DNA of 64,000 nt from Xanthobacter tagetidis (lineage in GTDB: Bacteria > Pseudomonadota > Alphaproteobacteria > Rhizobiales > Xanthobacteraceae): positions 124,001 through 188,000 of the forward strand of contig NZ_RCTF01000005.1 of assembly GCF_003667445.1 (NCBI RefSeq), written 5' to 3'. Below, one piece after another: positions 1 through 10,680 of this stretch. The notes beneath the pieces were generated by a model, which searched no databases, had not been told where the DNA came from, and was given only the letters and a program-made list of their open reading frames with translations. The translations under genes were made by a program, and so were the position numbers. Positions within the stretch are counted from its first letter, which is position 1. Each line of letters begins with the position of its first letter.

Positions 1-1
1 G

Positions 2-1273
2 CGCCTGTTCGCCGCCCTCGACCGGCATCCCGACCTCGTGCGCCTGCTCGCCACCATCCTCACCGCCGCCCCGCGGCTCGGCGAGACGCTGGCACGGCGG
101 CCCTCGCTGACCGACGCGCTGCTCGATCCCGCCTTCTTCGACGTGCTGCCGGACGAGGACGACCTGAAGGCGCGGCTCGACCACCTGCTCGATACGGCGG
201 AGACCGACGAGGCGCAGCTCGACCGCGCCCGGCGCTTCCGCCAGGAGCAGCATGTTCTGATCGGCGTGCGCATCGCCTCGGGGACGCTGCCGGCGGCGCG
301 GGCGGGCGAAGCCTATGCCCGGCTCGCCGAGGTCATCATCCGCGCGCTGTTCACGCGGGTGCGCGCGCGCTTCGCCGAGGCGCACGGGCATATCGCGGGC
401 GGGCGGGCCGCGGTGGTGGCCATGGGCAAGCTCGGCGGGCGCGAGATGACGGCGGGGTCCGACCTCGATTTGATCGTGCTCTACGACTATCCCGGCGGCG
501 CCGACGCCATGTCCGACGGCGCGCGGCCGCTCGCGGCGCCGCACTATTTCGCGCGCTTCACGCAGCGCCTCGTCTCCGCGCTCACCGCGCTCACCAATGC
601 CGGCAAGCTCTACGACGTCGACCTGCGGCTGCGGCCGTCCGGACGCTCCGGGCCGCTGGCGACGCGGCTCGCCTCGTTCGAGGCCTACCAGTTCGAGGAG
701 GCGTGGACCTGGGAGCACATGGCGCTCACCCGCGCCCGCGTGATCGCCGCCGAGGCCGATTTCGGCATCGCGGTCGGCCGGGTGGTGCACGCCATCATGG
801 CGCGCCCGCGCGACCGGCGGCGCATCGCCGGCGACATCCTGGACATGCGCCGCGCGATCGCCGCCGAGAAGGGCGAGGACGACCGCTGGAACCTGAAGCA
901 CGCCGCCGGCGGGCAGGTGGACGTGGAGTTCCTCGCGCAGTTCCTGGTGCTGGCCTATGCCGCCGAGCATCCCGAGATCGTCGACACCGCCACCGCACGG
1001 GTGCTGGCCGCCGCCGAGCGGCTTGCGGTGCTTACGCCCGAGGATGCGCAGGTGCTGATCCGCGCCTGCCGGCTCTACCAGGACCTCACGCAGGTGCTGC
1101 GGCTCGCGGTGGACGCCCACGTGGTGCCGCTCGACGCCAGCCCGGCGCTGCGCGCGCTGCTCGCCCGCGCGGGCGAGATGCCCGACTTCGCGACGCTGGA
1201 AGCGCATCTCGTTGATACCCAGGGCAAGGTGCGGGACATCTTCACCCGCCTGCTGGAAGCCGACGCCGCCTAG
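2..1273 (+). CDS. glnE: Glutamine synthetase adenylyltransferase/deadenylyltransferase, C-terminal part (cut by window start)
   Basis: Bifunctional enzyme that adds and removes AMP on glutamine synthetase in response to PII, in the cytoplasm. The reading frame is open from base 2, so the N-terminal half lies outside the window. The visible part is the C-terminal adenylyltransferase half. It has the nucleotidyltransferase motif in GKLGGREMTAGSDLDLIVLY (around base 420-485), then LRLRPSGRSGPLATRL and the conserved EEAWTWEHMALTRARVI stretch, and ends with the helical tail. The following PAS kinase gene is co-directional. The family assignment is firm. Confidence 0.95.
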   Translation, partial: RLFAALDRHPDLVRLLATILTAAPRLGETLARRPSLTDALLDPAFFDVLPDEDDLKARLDHLLDTAETDEAQLDRARRFRQEQHVLIGVRIASGTLPAARAGEAYARLAEVIIRALFTRVRARFAEAHGHIAGGRAAVVAMGKLGGREMTAGSDLDLIVLYDYPGGADAMSDGARPLAAPHYFARFTQRLVSALTALTNAGKLYDVDLRLRPSGRSGPLATRLASFEAYQFEEAWTWEHMALTRARVIAAEADFGIAVGRVVHAIMARPRDRRRIAGDILDMRRAIAAEKGEDDRWNLKHAAGGQVDVEFLAQFLVLAYAAEHPEIVDTATARVLAAAERLAVLTPEDAQVLIRACRLYQDLTQVLRLAVDAHVVPLDASPALRALLARAGEMPDFATLEAHLVDTQGKVRDIFTRLLEADAA

Positions 1274-1483
1274 CAACTGGCGAACGCGGCGGCGACTGCG
1301 AGCGGTTGCCGGGCCATTTTTCGCCCCTTGACTCCGGCGGACTCTAGACAAAGCCCCTCCGATTCGATTCCAATGGGCATGATTCGGAGAGATGCGGCAC
1401 GTCCCTCCCGATCAGAGGACGCGGGGGCTGAGGGGCATTAGGCCGTCCCGATTTCCCCAATGGAATCCGAAGGAGAACCGGCG

Positions 1484-3799
1484 ATGGCACGCGCCAACGC
1501 TGCGAGCGTTGGTGCGCGCGACCATGCCATTCGAGGCCTGGCACGGTCGATCGCGCGCCCAGCCTACCAGCGCCTGCTCGATGCCGAGCCGGTCCTTCGC
1601 CGGATTGTGCCCGCCCTCATCGTCACCTTTCTCATGGTCATCGGCATCGGCGCCGTGGTCCAGGTGCACTCCCACCGCCTGTCGGTGATCGACGGCGCCA
1701 AGGACGACCTCGCGCTGCTCGCCCTCGCCACCGCCGACGGCGTCGCAGCCCGCGCCGGCAACGCCCCCGCCCGCGTGCCGGCCGCCCTCACCGAGAGCCT
1801 TCCGCCGCGCGCCACCGACACCGGACGCCGCGTCTTCGTCACCGACCCGCAGGGGCGGGTGATCGCCGCCGCGCCGCGCTCCGACACCCCGCCGGCCGAC
1901 ATCGCCCAATTACTCGATCCCGCCCAGCCGCTGGTCGTGTTCGCCGAGCGCGCGGGCGTGCTGGAGGTGCCGTTCCAAGGCGGCACCGCGCTCGCCACCG
2001 TGCGCAACCTGCCGGCGCCGCTCGGCCAGGTGATCTATGTGCAGCCGCTCGACGCGGCCCTGTCCGCCTGGTCGGACACCACCACGCTGACGGTGACGCT
2101 GTTCGCCACCACCGGCATGGTGCTGCTGATCCTCGGCTTCTCGTTCCACTGGCAGGCGACGCGGGCGCGCGAGGCGGACGCGATCTACGACACCGTGCGC
2201 CGGCGCATCGACACCGCGCTGAACCGCGGCCGCTGCGGCATGTGGGACTGGGACATGGCGCGCGGGCGCATGTACTGGTCCGACACCATGTTCGAAATCC
2301 TCGGCCTGGAGCGCAAGGACGAGCTGATCTCGTTCGGCGAGATCGCCCGCCTGGTCCACCCCGAGGACGGCGACCTCTACGAGCTGGCGCAGGAACTGGC
2401 GGACCGGCCGGGCGCCTCGGTCGACCGGGTGTTCCGCATGCGCACCGCCAAGGGCGACTTCGTGTGGCTCAGGATGCGCGCCGAGGTGGTGCAGCAGGCG
2501 GGCGAGGACGGCCCCCACCTCATCGGCATCGCCATGGACGTGACCGAGGCGCAGCGCATGGCCGAGCGCACGGTGACCGCCGACATGCGCCTGCGCGACG
2601 CCATCGAGAGCATCTCCGAGGCGTTCGTGCTGTGGGACAGCCAGAACCGCCTGGTGCTGTGCAATTCCAAGTTCCAGACCCTGCACGAACTGCCCGAGGA
2701 GACGGTCCGCTCCGGCACGCCGTTCGACACCATCGCCTCGGTCGGGCGCCATCCTGTCTCGCGCATCCCCCTGAAACCGGAGGACAAGCCCGAGGAGGGC
2801 TCGCGTGCGTTTGAGGCCCAGCTCTCCAACGGCCGCTGGCTCAAGATCGCCGAGCGCCGCACCAAGGACGGCGGCTACGTCTCGGTCGGCACCGACATCA
2901 CCACCATGAAGCGCCACGAAGAGCGCCTCATGGACAACGAGAAGCGCCTGATGGCGCTGGTGGCGGACCTGAGGAAATCCCAGCAGACGCTGGAGCACCA
3001 GGCCCAGCAGCTCGCGGAGCTCGCGGAAAAGTATTCGGAAGAGCGCAACAAGGCCGAGGACGCGAACCGCGCCAAAAGCGAGTTCCTCGCCAACATGTCC
3101 CACGAGCTGAGGACCCCGCTCAACGCCATCATCGGCTTCTCGGAGATCATGGAGAGCGGCATGTTCGGCCCGCTCGGCTCGGAGAAGTACGCGGAATACT
3201 GTTCCGACATCAAGGGTTCGGGCACCTACCTGCTCGACGTCATCAACGACATCCTCGACATGTCGAAGATCGAGGCCGGCCGCATGCAGCTTGAGGCGGA
3301 GGAGGTGCGGCTCGACGAGCTGATCGCCGACGCCATGCGCGTCACGGCGGTGAACGGCGACGAGAAGCGCATCGCGATGACCGTGGAGGCGAGCGAAGGC
3401 CTCTCCATCCTGGGCGACCGCCGGGCGCTGAAGCAGGTGCTGCTCAACCTGCTCTCCAACGCCGTGAAGTTCACGCCCGAGGGCGGCCGCGTGGCGGTGA
3501 AGGCGCGCATCAATGCGGATGCAGCGGTGATCGCCATCGAGGACACCGGCATCGGCATCGCCCGCGACGCCATCGACCGCATCGGCCGGCCGTTCGAGCA
3601 GGTGGAGAGCCAGTTCACCAAGACCCACAAGGGCTCGGGCCTCGGCCTTGCCATCGCCAAGTCCCTGGTGGAGCTGCACGGCGGCGCCATGCGCATCCGC
3701 TCCACGGAGGGGGTCGGCACCTCGGTGATCGTGCGCCTGCCGGTGAACGGACGGGCCGCCAATTCCAACGAGACCCCGAAGCTCGCCGCCGTGGTTTGA
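1484..3799 (+). CDS. PAS-domain membrane sensor histidine kinase
   Basis: Inner-membrane sensor kinase of about 771 residues. A transmembrane segment near residues 46-66 and another near 205-225 bracket a periplasmic sensor region. Two PAS-like regions follow (about 245-360 and 370-480), then a coiled coil, a HisKA domain with the phospho-acceptor motif SHELRTPLNAIIGFSE, and a HATPase_c domain (NLLSNAVKFTPEGG, DTGIGIA, GSGLGLAIAKSL). The H-box and following residues resemble the PdhS/PleC/DivJ group of alphaproteobacteria, but the ligand and partner regulator are not visible. I chose ATG 1484 because AAGGAG lies 8 bases upstream. An in-frame ATG at 1460 lacks a good ribosome site. No response regulator is adjacent. 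Confidence 0.9.
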   Translation: MARANAASVGARDHAIRGLARSIARPAYQRLLDAEPVLRRIVPALIVTFLMVIGIGAVVQVHSHRLSVIDGAKDDLALLALATADGVAARAGNAPARVPAALTESLPPRATDTGRRVFVTDPQGRVIAAAPRSDTPPADIAQLLDPAQPLVVFAERAGVLEVPFQGGTALATVRNLPAPLGQVIYVQPLDAALSAWSDTTTLTVTLFATTGMVLLILGFSFHWQATRAREADAIYDTVRRRIDTALNRGRCGMWDWDMARGRMYWSDTMFEILGLERKDELISFGEIARLVHPEDGDLYELAQELADRPGASVDRVFRMRTAKGDFVWLRMRAEVVQQAGEDGPHLIGIAMDVTEAQRMAERTVTADMRLRDAIESISEAFVLWDSQNRLVLCNSKFQTLHELPEETVRSGTPFDTIASVGRHPVSRIPLKPEDKPEEGSRAFEAQLSNGRWLKIAERRTKDGGYVSVGTDITTMKRHEERLMDNEKRLMALVADLRKSQQTLEHQAQQLAELAEKYSEERNKAEDANRAKSEFLANMSHELRTPLNAIIGFSEIMESGMFGPLGSEKYAEYCSDIKGSGTYLLDVINDILDMSKIEAGRMQLEAEEVRLDELIADAMRVTAVNGDEKRIAMTVEASEGLSILGDRRALKQVLLNLLSNAVKFTPEGGRVAVKARINADAAVIAIEDTGIGIARDAIDRIGRPFEQVESQFTKTHKGSGLGLAIAKSLVELHGGAMRIRSTEGVGTSVIVRLPVNGRAANSNETPKLAAVV

Positions 3800-4217
3800 G
3801 CGCAGCGCGGGCTCCCGGCGCCTGTTGCCTCGCTCATTTCCGGAAGCACGGCCCGCGCGCAAAGCGCGAATGTCGTCGATCACGTCTTGCGGCAGACGGT
3901 TCGCCGCGCCGGTGACCGGATCGCGCAGAGCCCCTCGGCCGTCCCGGCACCGAAGATCGCATCCCCGAGCTTGTGGCGATGGCCGCGCTCCGCCCTTGGG
4001 CGGGATGCGCGCCCGTCGATGTCCGGCCTTTGGAGGGGTGGCGCCAGGCCCAATGCCCATCCGTCCCGCACACCGAAATGTCTTGGCAATTAATTTTCCT
4101 TAAGGGAATATTAATGGGCGCCGGCCGCGGCGGCGCCGGCGTTCTTCAGGCGGCGCGGGAGCCGGCGGACACAGAGTCGGCAAAGCATCTCATCCGGACG
4201 CCGGCCCAGGAGGCGGA
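3800..4217. other. Intergenic region between the kinase and eutA
   Basis: No convincing gene. The right part becomes AT-rich around 4080-4115 and contains the promoter-like sequence listed separately. The left part is GC-rich, and short open frames on both strands there lack start signals and family resemblance. Confidence 0.5.
4083..4111 (+). promoter_or_regulatory. Possible sigma70-type promoter for eutA-eutBC
   Basis: TTGGCA (4083-4088) and GAATAT (4106-4111) are separated by 17 bases inside an isolated AT-rich patch about 105 bases before eutA. Position and composition support it, but the assignment rests on pattern alone. Confidence 0.35.
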
Positions 4218-5654
4218 ATGGTTAATGCGGGCGCGGCAGGCGACGAGGTGATGCTGGTGGGCTTCGACTTCGGCTCGACCACCTCCTCGGCCATGGCCGC
4301 GCGTGCCCGCATCGCCCTCAATTGCGCCACCGGGCGGCAGGAATTCCAGAGCCCGCGCGTGGTCTACCGCTCGGAGCCGGTGTTCACGCCGTTCCGCGCT
4401 GCCGGCGACATCGACATCTGCCACGTCGAGCGCCACATGGAGCGCTGGCTCGCCGAGGGCGGGATCGCGCCGGAGGCGGTGTTCTCGGGCGGCGCCATCG
4501 TCACCGGGCTCGCCAGCGAGGGCGCCAATGCGGAGGCGCTGGCGAAGCTGGTGGAGGCGCGGCTCGGCGACGCCATCATCGCCACGGCGCGCGACCCGGC
4601 GCTGGAATCCTGGCTCGCTTTCATGGGCTCGTGCGCCGGCCTGTCCCGCGCGCTGCCGACGCGGGCGATCCTCAATCTCGACATCGGCGGCGGCACCACC
4701 AATGCGGCGCTCGGTGAGGCCGGCGAGGTGATCGCCACCGGCTGCCACTTCATCGGCGCGCGGCACCTCAGGTTCGCGCCGGGCACCTACCGCCTCGCCT
4801 TCGTCTCGCGCCGCGCCCGCGCCGTGCTCGACCATCTGGGCATTGCAGCCAGGGAAGGCGACGCGCTTGCGCCCGCCGAGGTCGCCGCCGTCACCGGCTT
4901 CCTCGTGCGCGCGCTGGAGGCGCTGGCGGAGGGCGACGCGGCGTTCTTCCAGGCCGAGCCCGCGCGGCTCCTCGTGGACGTGCCGCTGGCGCTGCCGGGC
5001 GGCGCCGATCCCGCCGTCACCTTCTCGGGCGGGGTGGGCGAACTCGTCTATGCGGCGCGCGCCGGCGCGGACCTGCCGCCGGTCACGGCCTTCGGCGATC
5101 TCGGCATCGATCTCGCGTGCGCCATCCTTGCCAGCCCGCGCCTCTGCCGCGACCTCGACCTCGTGCCCGAGCATGGCGGCCGGGCGACCGTGTGCGGGCT
5201 CACGCTCCACGCCACCGAGGTTTCCGGCGCGACCCTGCACCTTGCCGACACGGTGCCCCTCCCCTTGCGCGACCTGCCCATCCTCGCCTGCCTGCCGCCG
5301 GACGCCGACCCCGCGCGCCTCGGCGAGGCGGTGGCGCTGGTGGCGCGCACCCGCGCGGGCGGCTGCATCCGGATCGCCGGCGGCGCCGGCCTCGGCTCGG
5401 CCGCGGCGGTGAAGGTGCTGGGCGCGCGCATCGCAGAGGCGCTCGCCGCGCGGCCGCCCGATGGCGCGCGGCCGCTGGTGCTGCTGCTCGCCGACAATGC
5501 CGCCAAGACGCTCGGCCTCTACGCCACCGATTTCGGCCGCGCCCCCGCGCCGCTGCTGGTGATCGACGAGGTACCGGACCGTCCCGCCCAGTTCGTGCGC
5601 GTCGGCAAGGCGCGCGGCGGCCTGGTGCCGATCTCCTTCTACGGCCTCAACTGA
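4218..5654 (+). CDS. eutA: Ethanolamine ammonia-lyase reactivating factor EutA
   Basis: EutA releases damaged cobalamin from ethanolamine ammonia-lyase so that fresh adenosylcobalamin can bind. It uses ATP and has an actin/Hsp70-like fold. The 478-residue protein shows the phosphate loop VGFDFGSTTSSAMAAR (about residues 13-28), a second one NLDIGGGTTNAALGE (about 152-166) and a late RIAGGAGLGSAAAVKV segment. Length fits the family. AGGAGG at 4208-4213 sits 4 bases before ATG 4218. The lyase gene starts 18 bases after the stop, so the two are probably co-transcribed. No microcompartment shell, eutT or aldehyde dehydrogenase genes are seen nearby. Confidence 0.93.
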   Translation: MVNAGAAGDEVMLVGFDFGSTTSSAMAARARIALNCATGRQEFQSPRVVYRSEPVFTPFRAAGDIDICHVERHMERWLAEGGIAPEAVFSGGAIVTGLASEGANAEALAKLVEARLGDAIIATARDPALESWLAFMGSCAGLSRALPTRAILNLDIGGGTTNAALGEAGEVIATGCHFIGARHLRFAPGTYRLAFVSRRARAVLDHLGIAAREGDALAPAEVAAVTGFLVRALEALAEGDAAFFQAEPARLLVDVPLALPGGADPAVTFSGGVGELVYAARAGADLPPVTAFGDLGIDLACAILASPRLCRDLDLVPEHGGRATVCGLTLHATEVSGATLHLADTVPLPLRDLPILACLPPDADPARLGEAVALVARTRAGGCIRIAGGAGLGSAAAVKVLGARIAEALAARPPDGARPLVLLLADNAAKTLGLYATDFGRAPAPLLVIDEVPDRPAQFVRVGKARGGLVPISFYGLN

Positions 5655-5672
5655 CACCGCCCGGAGCCGCCC

Positions 5673-7859
5673 ATGGGTCCCCTCACGCCCTTCAGCGACA
5701 TTGACGTTCCGGCGCCGCAGCCGGACGCGACCTATCGCGTGCGGCTGCTCCACCGCGACTTCGCCTTCACCGGCCTGAAGGCGCTGCTGGGCGCCGCCGA
5801 CCACCCCAAGGCCGGCGACCGGCTGGCGGGCCTTGCCGCGCGCGACGAGGTGGAGCGGGAAGCCGCGCGCACCGCGCTGTCGTCGCTCACCGTGCAGCAC
5901 CTGTTCGACCGTCCACTCACGGACGCGGACGGGCGCGTCGACGACGTGATGCGCGCCAACTACCAGATCGACGCCGCCGCCTTCGCCGACATCGCCCCGC
6001 TCACGCTCGGGGCGCTGAAGGACCTGCTGCTGAAGGCGCGCCCGGCGGAGGTGCGCCGCATCGGCCTCGGCCTCACCGGCGTGATGGCGGCGGCGCTCGC
6101 CAAGATCATGGACGTGCACGAGCTGGTGCTGGTGGCGAAGAAGGCGAAGCGTTCGGCGACGGCCCGCACGCTGGTCGGGGCGACCGGCACGCTATCCTCC
6201 CGCCTCCAGCCGAACCACCCGACCGACGACCTCTCCTGCGTCACCGCCCTCGTCTATACCGGCCTCTCCATGGGGGCGGGCGACGCGCTGATCGGCCTCA
6301 ACCCGGCGGTGGACACACTGGAGAACGTCAGCGCCATCCTCGCCCATCTCGACCGGCTGCGCCGGCAGACCGGGGCGCCGACGCAGATCTGCGTGCTCGC
6401 GCACATCAAGACCCAGCTCGCGGCGCTCGCCGCCGGGGCGCCGGTGGAGATCATGTTCCAGTCGCTCGCCGGCACCGAGCGCACGCTGACGCAGGAGTTC
6501 GACGTCACCATCGCGCTGCTGGACGAGGCCTATGCCGCCATGGCGGCCGGCGGGCCGCTGGGGCCGGACTGCCAGTTCATGTATTTCGAGACCGGCCAGG
6601 GCTCCGAGCTCACCTACGCCAAGCATGACGGCATCGACATGGCCACCTGCGAGGCGCTCTGCTACGGCCTCGCGCGGCGCTACGACCCGTTCATGGTCAA
6701 CAATGTCACCGGCTTCATCGGCCCGGAGACCCACCGCGATAATTTCGAGATGATCGTCTCGAACCTTCAGGACCACTTCATGGGCAAGCTGCTCGGCCTG
6801 CCCATGGGCATGGCGCCCTGCTACACGCTGCATTCCGAGATCACCATGGAAGGCCAGCAGGTGGCCACCGGCCTGCTCGCCGCGGCGGGCGCCAACTTCT
6901 TCATGGAAGTGTATCTCTCAACCGACCGGATGCTGGCCTATTTCGACACCTCCGGCCACGACGACCAGACCCTGCGCGAGATCCACGGCCTGAAGCCGGC
7001 GCCGGACTTCCTCGCCTGGGCGCTCGCGCGCGGCATCTTCACCGAGGAGGACGGCGAGGTGGTGCGCGGGCCGAACTGGGGCGATCCGCGCCTGTTCTGC
7101 GCCAACGAGATCGAGTTCGAGCGCCTCGCCCGCACCGTGCCCGGCGCCCACGGCTTCGAGAATGCCGGTCCGCGGCCCGCCGACACCGTCTCGCGGGCCG
7201 TGAAGGCGAACCTCGCCATCGCCCGCGAGGCGATCCACGCCGACCTCGACCCGGCGCGGCTCGGCGGCATCGCGTTCCGCCGCATCGCGTCGCGGGCGCA
7301 CGACCGCGCCGCCCATCTCAGCCATCCCGACATCGGCGCCGACCTCGATGCCGCCGACCTCGCGCACCTTCGGCCGGAGCACCGCGACGTGCAGATCGTG
7401 GTGTCCGACGGCCTCTCGGCGGAGGCGATCCACGCCAACGTGCCGGACCTCGTGCCGGTGCTCCTGGAAGGGCTGGAGCGCTCGGGGGCGCGCCTCGGCG
7501 TGCCGGTGCTGGTGCCGTTCGGGCGGGTGAAGGTGGCCGAGCCCATCGGCGACGCTCTCGGCGCGAGGGTGGTGGTGACGCTGATCGGCGAGCGGCCGGG
7601 CGGGGACGCGCGGGCCTCGCGCTCCATGTCCGCCTATCTCGCCTTCCGCATCGCCGACGAGGAGACGCGGGCGCGGGCCGCCGCGTTCTCCGGCAACCCT
7701 GCGATCCGCTACGAATACTCGGTGATCTCGAACATCTATGACGGCGGGCTTCCGCCGGTGGAGGCGGCGGGCGTCATCATCGAGAAGGTGCTGCAGATCC
7801 TCGCCCACAAGGCCGCCGGCAACCGCCTGGAAAGCCTCCTGGCGACACGTGCGGCATAG
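5673..7859 (+). CDS. eutBC: Ethanolamine ammonia-lyase, large and small subunits fused in one chain (EutB-EutC)
   Basis: Adenosylcobalamin-dependent enzyme that converts ethanolamine to acetaldehyde and ammonia. Residues 1 to about 490 match EutB: the SRLQPNHPTDD stretch carries the substrate-binding Arg and Gln, GLNPAVD the Asn, FETGQGSE the Glu, and MGMAPCYTLHSEITMEGQ is also family-typical. Residues about 495-728 match EutC: VQIVVSDGLSAEAI, PFGRVKVAEPIG, LIGERPGG and SNIYDGGLPPVEAA. In enteric bacteria these are two proteins; here the frame is continuous with no stop or restart between them. The EutC part is shorter at its N-terminus than the free subunit. It probably works with the EutA encoded just upstream. 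Confidence 0.93.
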   Translation: MGPLTPFSDIDVPAPQPDATYRVRLLHRDFAFTGLKALLGAADHPKAGDRLAGLAARDEVEREAARTALSSLTVQHLFDRPLTDADGRVDDVMRANYQIDAAAFADIAPLTLGALKDLLLKARPAEVRRIGLGLTGVMAAALAKIMDVHELVLVAKKAKRSATARTLVGATGTLSSRLQPNHPTDDLSCVTALVYTGLSMGAGDALIGLNPAVDTLENVSAILAHLDRLRRQTGAPTQICVLAHIKTQLAALAAGAPVEIMFQSLAGTERTLTQEFDVTIALLDEAYAAMAAGGPLGPDCQFMYFETGQGSELTYAKHDGIDMATCEALCYGLARRYDPFMVNNVTGFIGPETHRDNFEMIVSNLQDHFMGKLLGLPMGMAPCYTLHSEITMEGQQVATGLLAAAGANFFMEVYLSTDRMLAYFDTSGHDDQTLREIHGLKPAPDFLAWALARGIFTEEDGEVVRGPNWGDPRLFCANEIEFERLARTVPGAHGFENAGPRPADTVSRAVKANLAIAREAIHADLDPARLGGIAFRRIASRAHDRAAHLSHPDIGADLDAADLAHLRPEHRDVQIVVSDGLSAEAIHANVPDLVPVLLEGLERSGARLGVPVLVPFGRVKVAEPIGDALGARVVVTLIGERPGGDARASRSMSAYLAFRIADEETRARAAAFSGNPAIRYEYSVISNIYDGGLPPVEAAGVIIEKVLQILAHKAAGNRLESLLATRAA

Positions 7860-7890
7860 GGTGTGCCGCGCGGCCCTGCGCGGCGCAGGG

Positions 7891-10302
7891 TCAGTAGATG
7901 CCGGTGCGGGATGTCCCGACCGCGGCCGGCGGGCGCGGGGCGCCATAGGGAACCGGCGCGGGAGGCGTGGGCGCTGGCGGCGGGCGCACGGCCGGAACCG
8001 GCCTGTGTTCCGCTGGCTTCGGCGCCGCGGCCGGAGCGGGCGCCGCAGCTGGAGGGGCGGGCACGGGAAGCGCGGCCGGGGCGGCGGTTGCCGGGGCGCT
8101 CCCGGCGCTCCCCTGGGGCGCGGGCGCCGGAGCAGCCGAAGCCGGTGCGGGCGGCGGCGGCAGCGGGCGCGCCGCCGAGGCCACCATCTCGGGCATCGCC
8201 ACCTGCTCGGCCTCCTTCAGCAGCTTTTCCAGAGCCACCAGCCGCTCGGCCGCGCGCGGCGAGAGCGTGACCGGACGCTCGGAGCTGGCAAGGCCGGGCA
8301 CGTTGACCATGGCCGGCGGCTCCTCGATCTTCGGGATCGGCGAACTGACGCCGGGGATCGGCTTGATCTCGATGCCCTGGTGGGCATAGGCCATCACCTT
8401 CTGCCACGTCATGGCCGGGAGCGAGCCGCCGGTCATGCGGTTCATCATGGCGTAGTCGTCATTGCCGAACCACACGCCGCAGACATAGTTGCCGGTGAAG
8501 CCCATGAACCAGGCGTCGCGATAGGCGTTGGTGGTGCCGGTCTTGCCCGCGACCTTGGCATTGACCAGGCGGGCGCGGCGGCCGGTGCCGTTCTCCACCA
8601 CGTTGTTCAGCATGTTGTTGATGTCGTAGAGCTGCTGCTGGGGAATGATCTGCACGCTCTTCGGTGCGTCGCGGTCGTAGCGCCAAACCACATCGCCATT
8701 GCCGATGCGCATCTCCACCACCGCGTGGGGATAGACCGAGCGCCCGCCATTGGGGAACACCGCATAGGCCGTGGTCATGTCCACCAGCGTCACCTCGGCG
8801 GCGCCGAGCGGCAGCGGCGCGCTGATGGGCAGCGGCGTGCGCAGGCCCATCTGGTGCGCCAGCTCGACGATCTTCTTGCGGGTGAAGCGCTCGGCGAGGC
8901 GCACCGCCACCGTGTTCAGCGAGTGCTGCAACGCGGTCTGGAGCGTGATCGAGCCCATATAGGAGCGCCCGTAATTCTGCGGGCACCAATTGCCGAGGCA
9001 GATCGGCGCGTCCTGGACGATGGTGGTGGGCTTCATGCCGCCCATGAGGGCCACGGTGTAGACGAACGGCTTGAACGAGGAGCCGGGCTGGCGCAGGGCG
9101 TCGGTGGCGCGGTTGAACTGGCTCTCGCCATAGTCGCGCCCGCCCACCATGGCGCGCACCGTGCCGTTGGGCTCCATCACCACGACGCCGCCCTGCTTGA
9201 CCTTGTAGTCGCGGCCGAACTCCGAGAGCGAACTCTCCAGCGCCGCGTCCGCCACCTTCTGGATGTTGGGGTCGAGGCCGGTGCGCACGATGAAGTTGCG
9301 TTCCACCACCGAGGCGGGGAACTGGTCCACCAGCTTCTTCACTTCGCCGAAGGCGTAGTCGAGATAGTAGTCCGGCACCGATTCCGCGCGCCGGTCCACC
9401 GGGGTGGCCGGATTGCGCCTTGCGCCGAACACCTGGCCCTCGGTCATGAAGCCGGCTTCCACCAGATTGTCGAGCACGGTGGAGGCGCGGGCGCGCGCGG
9501 CGGGCAGGTTGATGTGCGGCGCATACTTGGACGGGGCCTTGAACAGGCCGGCCAGCATCGCCGCCTCGGCGAGGTTCACCTCCCGCACCGACTTGCCGAA
9601 ATAATACCGCGCCGCCGCATCCACGCCGTAGGCGCCGCCGCCGAGATAGGCGCGGTCGAGATAGAGCTTGAGGATCTCGCTCTTGGTGAGGTGGGTTTCC
9701 AGCCACAGGGCGAGGAACGCTTCCTTGATCTTGCGGTCGAGCGTGCGCTCGTTGGACAGGAACAGGTTCTTGGCCAGCTGCTGCGACAGCGAGGAGCCGC
9801 CCTGCACCACCCCGCCGGCCCGGGCGTTGGAGACCACGGCGCGCAGCGTGCCCGAGACGTCGATGCCCCAGTGCTCGTAGAAGCGCCGGTCCTCGGTGGC
9901 GAGGGTCGCCTTGATGAGGGCGTCGGGGAAATCTTCCAGCGGCACCGTGTCGTTCTGCTTCACGCCGCGTTCGCCGATGGTATTCCCGTAGCGGTCGAGG
10001 AACGTCACGGCGAGCTCGGTGCGCTTCAGCCAGTCATCCGAGGTTTCGCGAAAGGCCGGGACCGCCAGCGCCAGCATGGCCACCGCGCCGATGGCGCCGA
10101 AGGTGAACAGGGTGGAGACCAGGCCCACCAGCGCCCGGGGGACGCCCGTGATGTTGAACCGCTCGGTGAAGGCCGCGTAGGACGACAGCACCCGGCGCGT
10201 CCCCGCGCCCAGCGAGAACAGCCCGCTGTCGAGAAAGGCGTCGAAGTCGAGCAGCGCGTTGCGCAGCCGCTTCATCAGCGTGATGCGTTCCGGGGCGGTC
10301 AC
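7891..10302 (-). CDS. Class A penicillin-binding protein 1A (glycosyltransferase/transpeptidase)
   Basis: Bifunctional peptidoglycan synthase anchored in the inner membrane, about 803 residues. One membrane segment lies near residues 57-80. The GT51 domain shows [12 protein letters not shown] and [20 protein letters not shown]. The transpeptidase domain shows the active-site serine in GSSFKPF, the SxN motif in QHSLNT, and KTGTT. The C-terminal 150 or so residues are Pro/Ala-rich and low complexity. ATG codons at 10302 and 10275 are both possible starts. It is divergent from ccmI. Confidence 0.93.
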   Translation of the reverse strand: MTAPERITLMKRLRNALLDFDAFLDSGLFSLGAGTRRVLSSYAAFTERFNITGVPRALVGLVSTLFTFGAIGAVAMLALAVPAFRETSDDWLKRTELAVTFLDRYGNTIGERGVKQNDTVPLEDFPDALIKATLATEDRRFYEHWGIDVSGTLRAVVSNARAGGVVQGGSSLSQQLAKNLFLSNERTLDRKIKEAFLALWLETHLTKSEILKLYLDRAYLGGGAYGVDAAARYYFGKSVREVNLAEAAMLAGLFKAPSKYAPHINLPAARARASTVLDNLVEAGFMTEGQVFGARRNPATPVDRRAESVPDYYLDYAFGEVKKLVDQFPASVVERNFIVRTGLDPNIQKVADAALESSLSEFGRDYKVKQGGVVVMEPNGTVRAMVGGRDYGESQFNRATDALRQPGSSFKPFVYTVALMGGMKPTTIVQDAPICLGNWCPQNYGRSYMGSITLQTALQHSLNTVAVRLAERFTRKKIVELAHQMGLRTPLPISAPLPLGAAEVTLVDMTTAYAVFPNGGRSVYPHAVVEMRIGNGDVVWRYDRDAPKSVQIIPQQQLYDINNMLNNVVENGTGRRARLVNAKVAGKTGTTNAYRDAWFMGFTGNYVCGVWFGNDDYAMMNRMTGGSLPAMTWQKVMAYAHQGIEIKPIPGVSSPIPKIEEPPAMVNVPGLASSERPVTLSPRAAERLVALEKLLKEAEQVAMPEMVASAARPLPPPPAPASAAPAPAPQGSAGSAPATAAPAALPVPAPPAAAPAPAAAPKPAEHRPVPAVRPPPAPTPPAPVPYGAPRPPAAVGTSRTGIY

Positions 10303-10680
10303 GGCGTCAGGTCCAGGATCAAGATATCGGGTTCCAGCGTGTCCGGTTCCGGGGTGTCGGGACCAATTGGCTTTACGCCGCCGCCCCCGCGGCCCGGCCG
10401 CCGATCGCCCGCGCTCCTCATATAGCGCGAAGGCGGCCCCTGCGCGAGGTGGGTCGCGGCCGGGATGCGACGGCCGGCCGGGGCGGCGTGGGGTCGCGGG
10501 CCACCGCTGCGCCTCATTTGCGCCTTGAAGTTTGCCGCCACTCCGCTTCCCTTGGGTCCCGGCGGTATCGCGGAGACGGTTCGGGCCGATGCGCGGGCCG
10601 GTTGGCCGGCTGCGGCCCGGCGCCGCTGAGGCCCCAAGGGCACTTGCTTTCGAGGGCGTTGTGTCTATCGGCTACACGGC
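10303..10680. other. Divergent intergenic region between the PBP gene and ccmI
   Basis: No supported gene. It must hold the promoters of two divergent transcription units, but I cannot point to boxes with confidence. Confidence 0.4.

Noticed and set aside
3840..3980. Minus-strand stretch reading LRDPVTGAANRLPQDVIDDI
   Set aside because: It looks protein-like, but there is no start, no frame conservation upstream and no recognised family. It could be a tiny gene remnant.
1910..4060. Long open frame (716 codons) on the minus strand opposite the sensor kinase
   Set aside because: Composition is His/Arg/Gly-rich antisense of the kinase, without domains or a ribosome site. It is a by-product of high GC.
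7738..10425. Long plus-strand open frame (895 codons) opposite the penicillin-binding protein
   Set aside because: Same reason; the minus-strand gene has all catalytic motifs.
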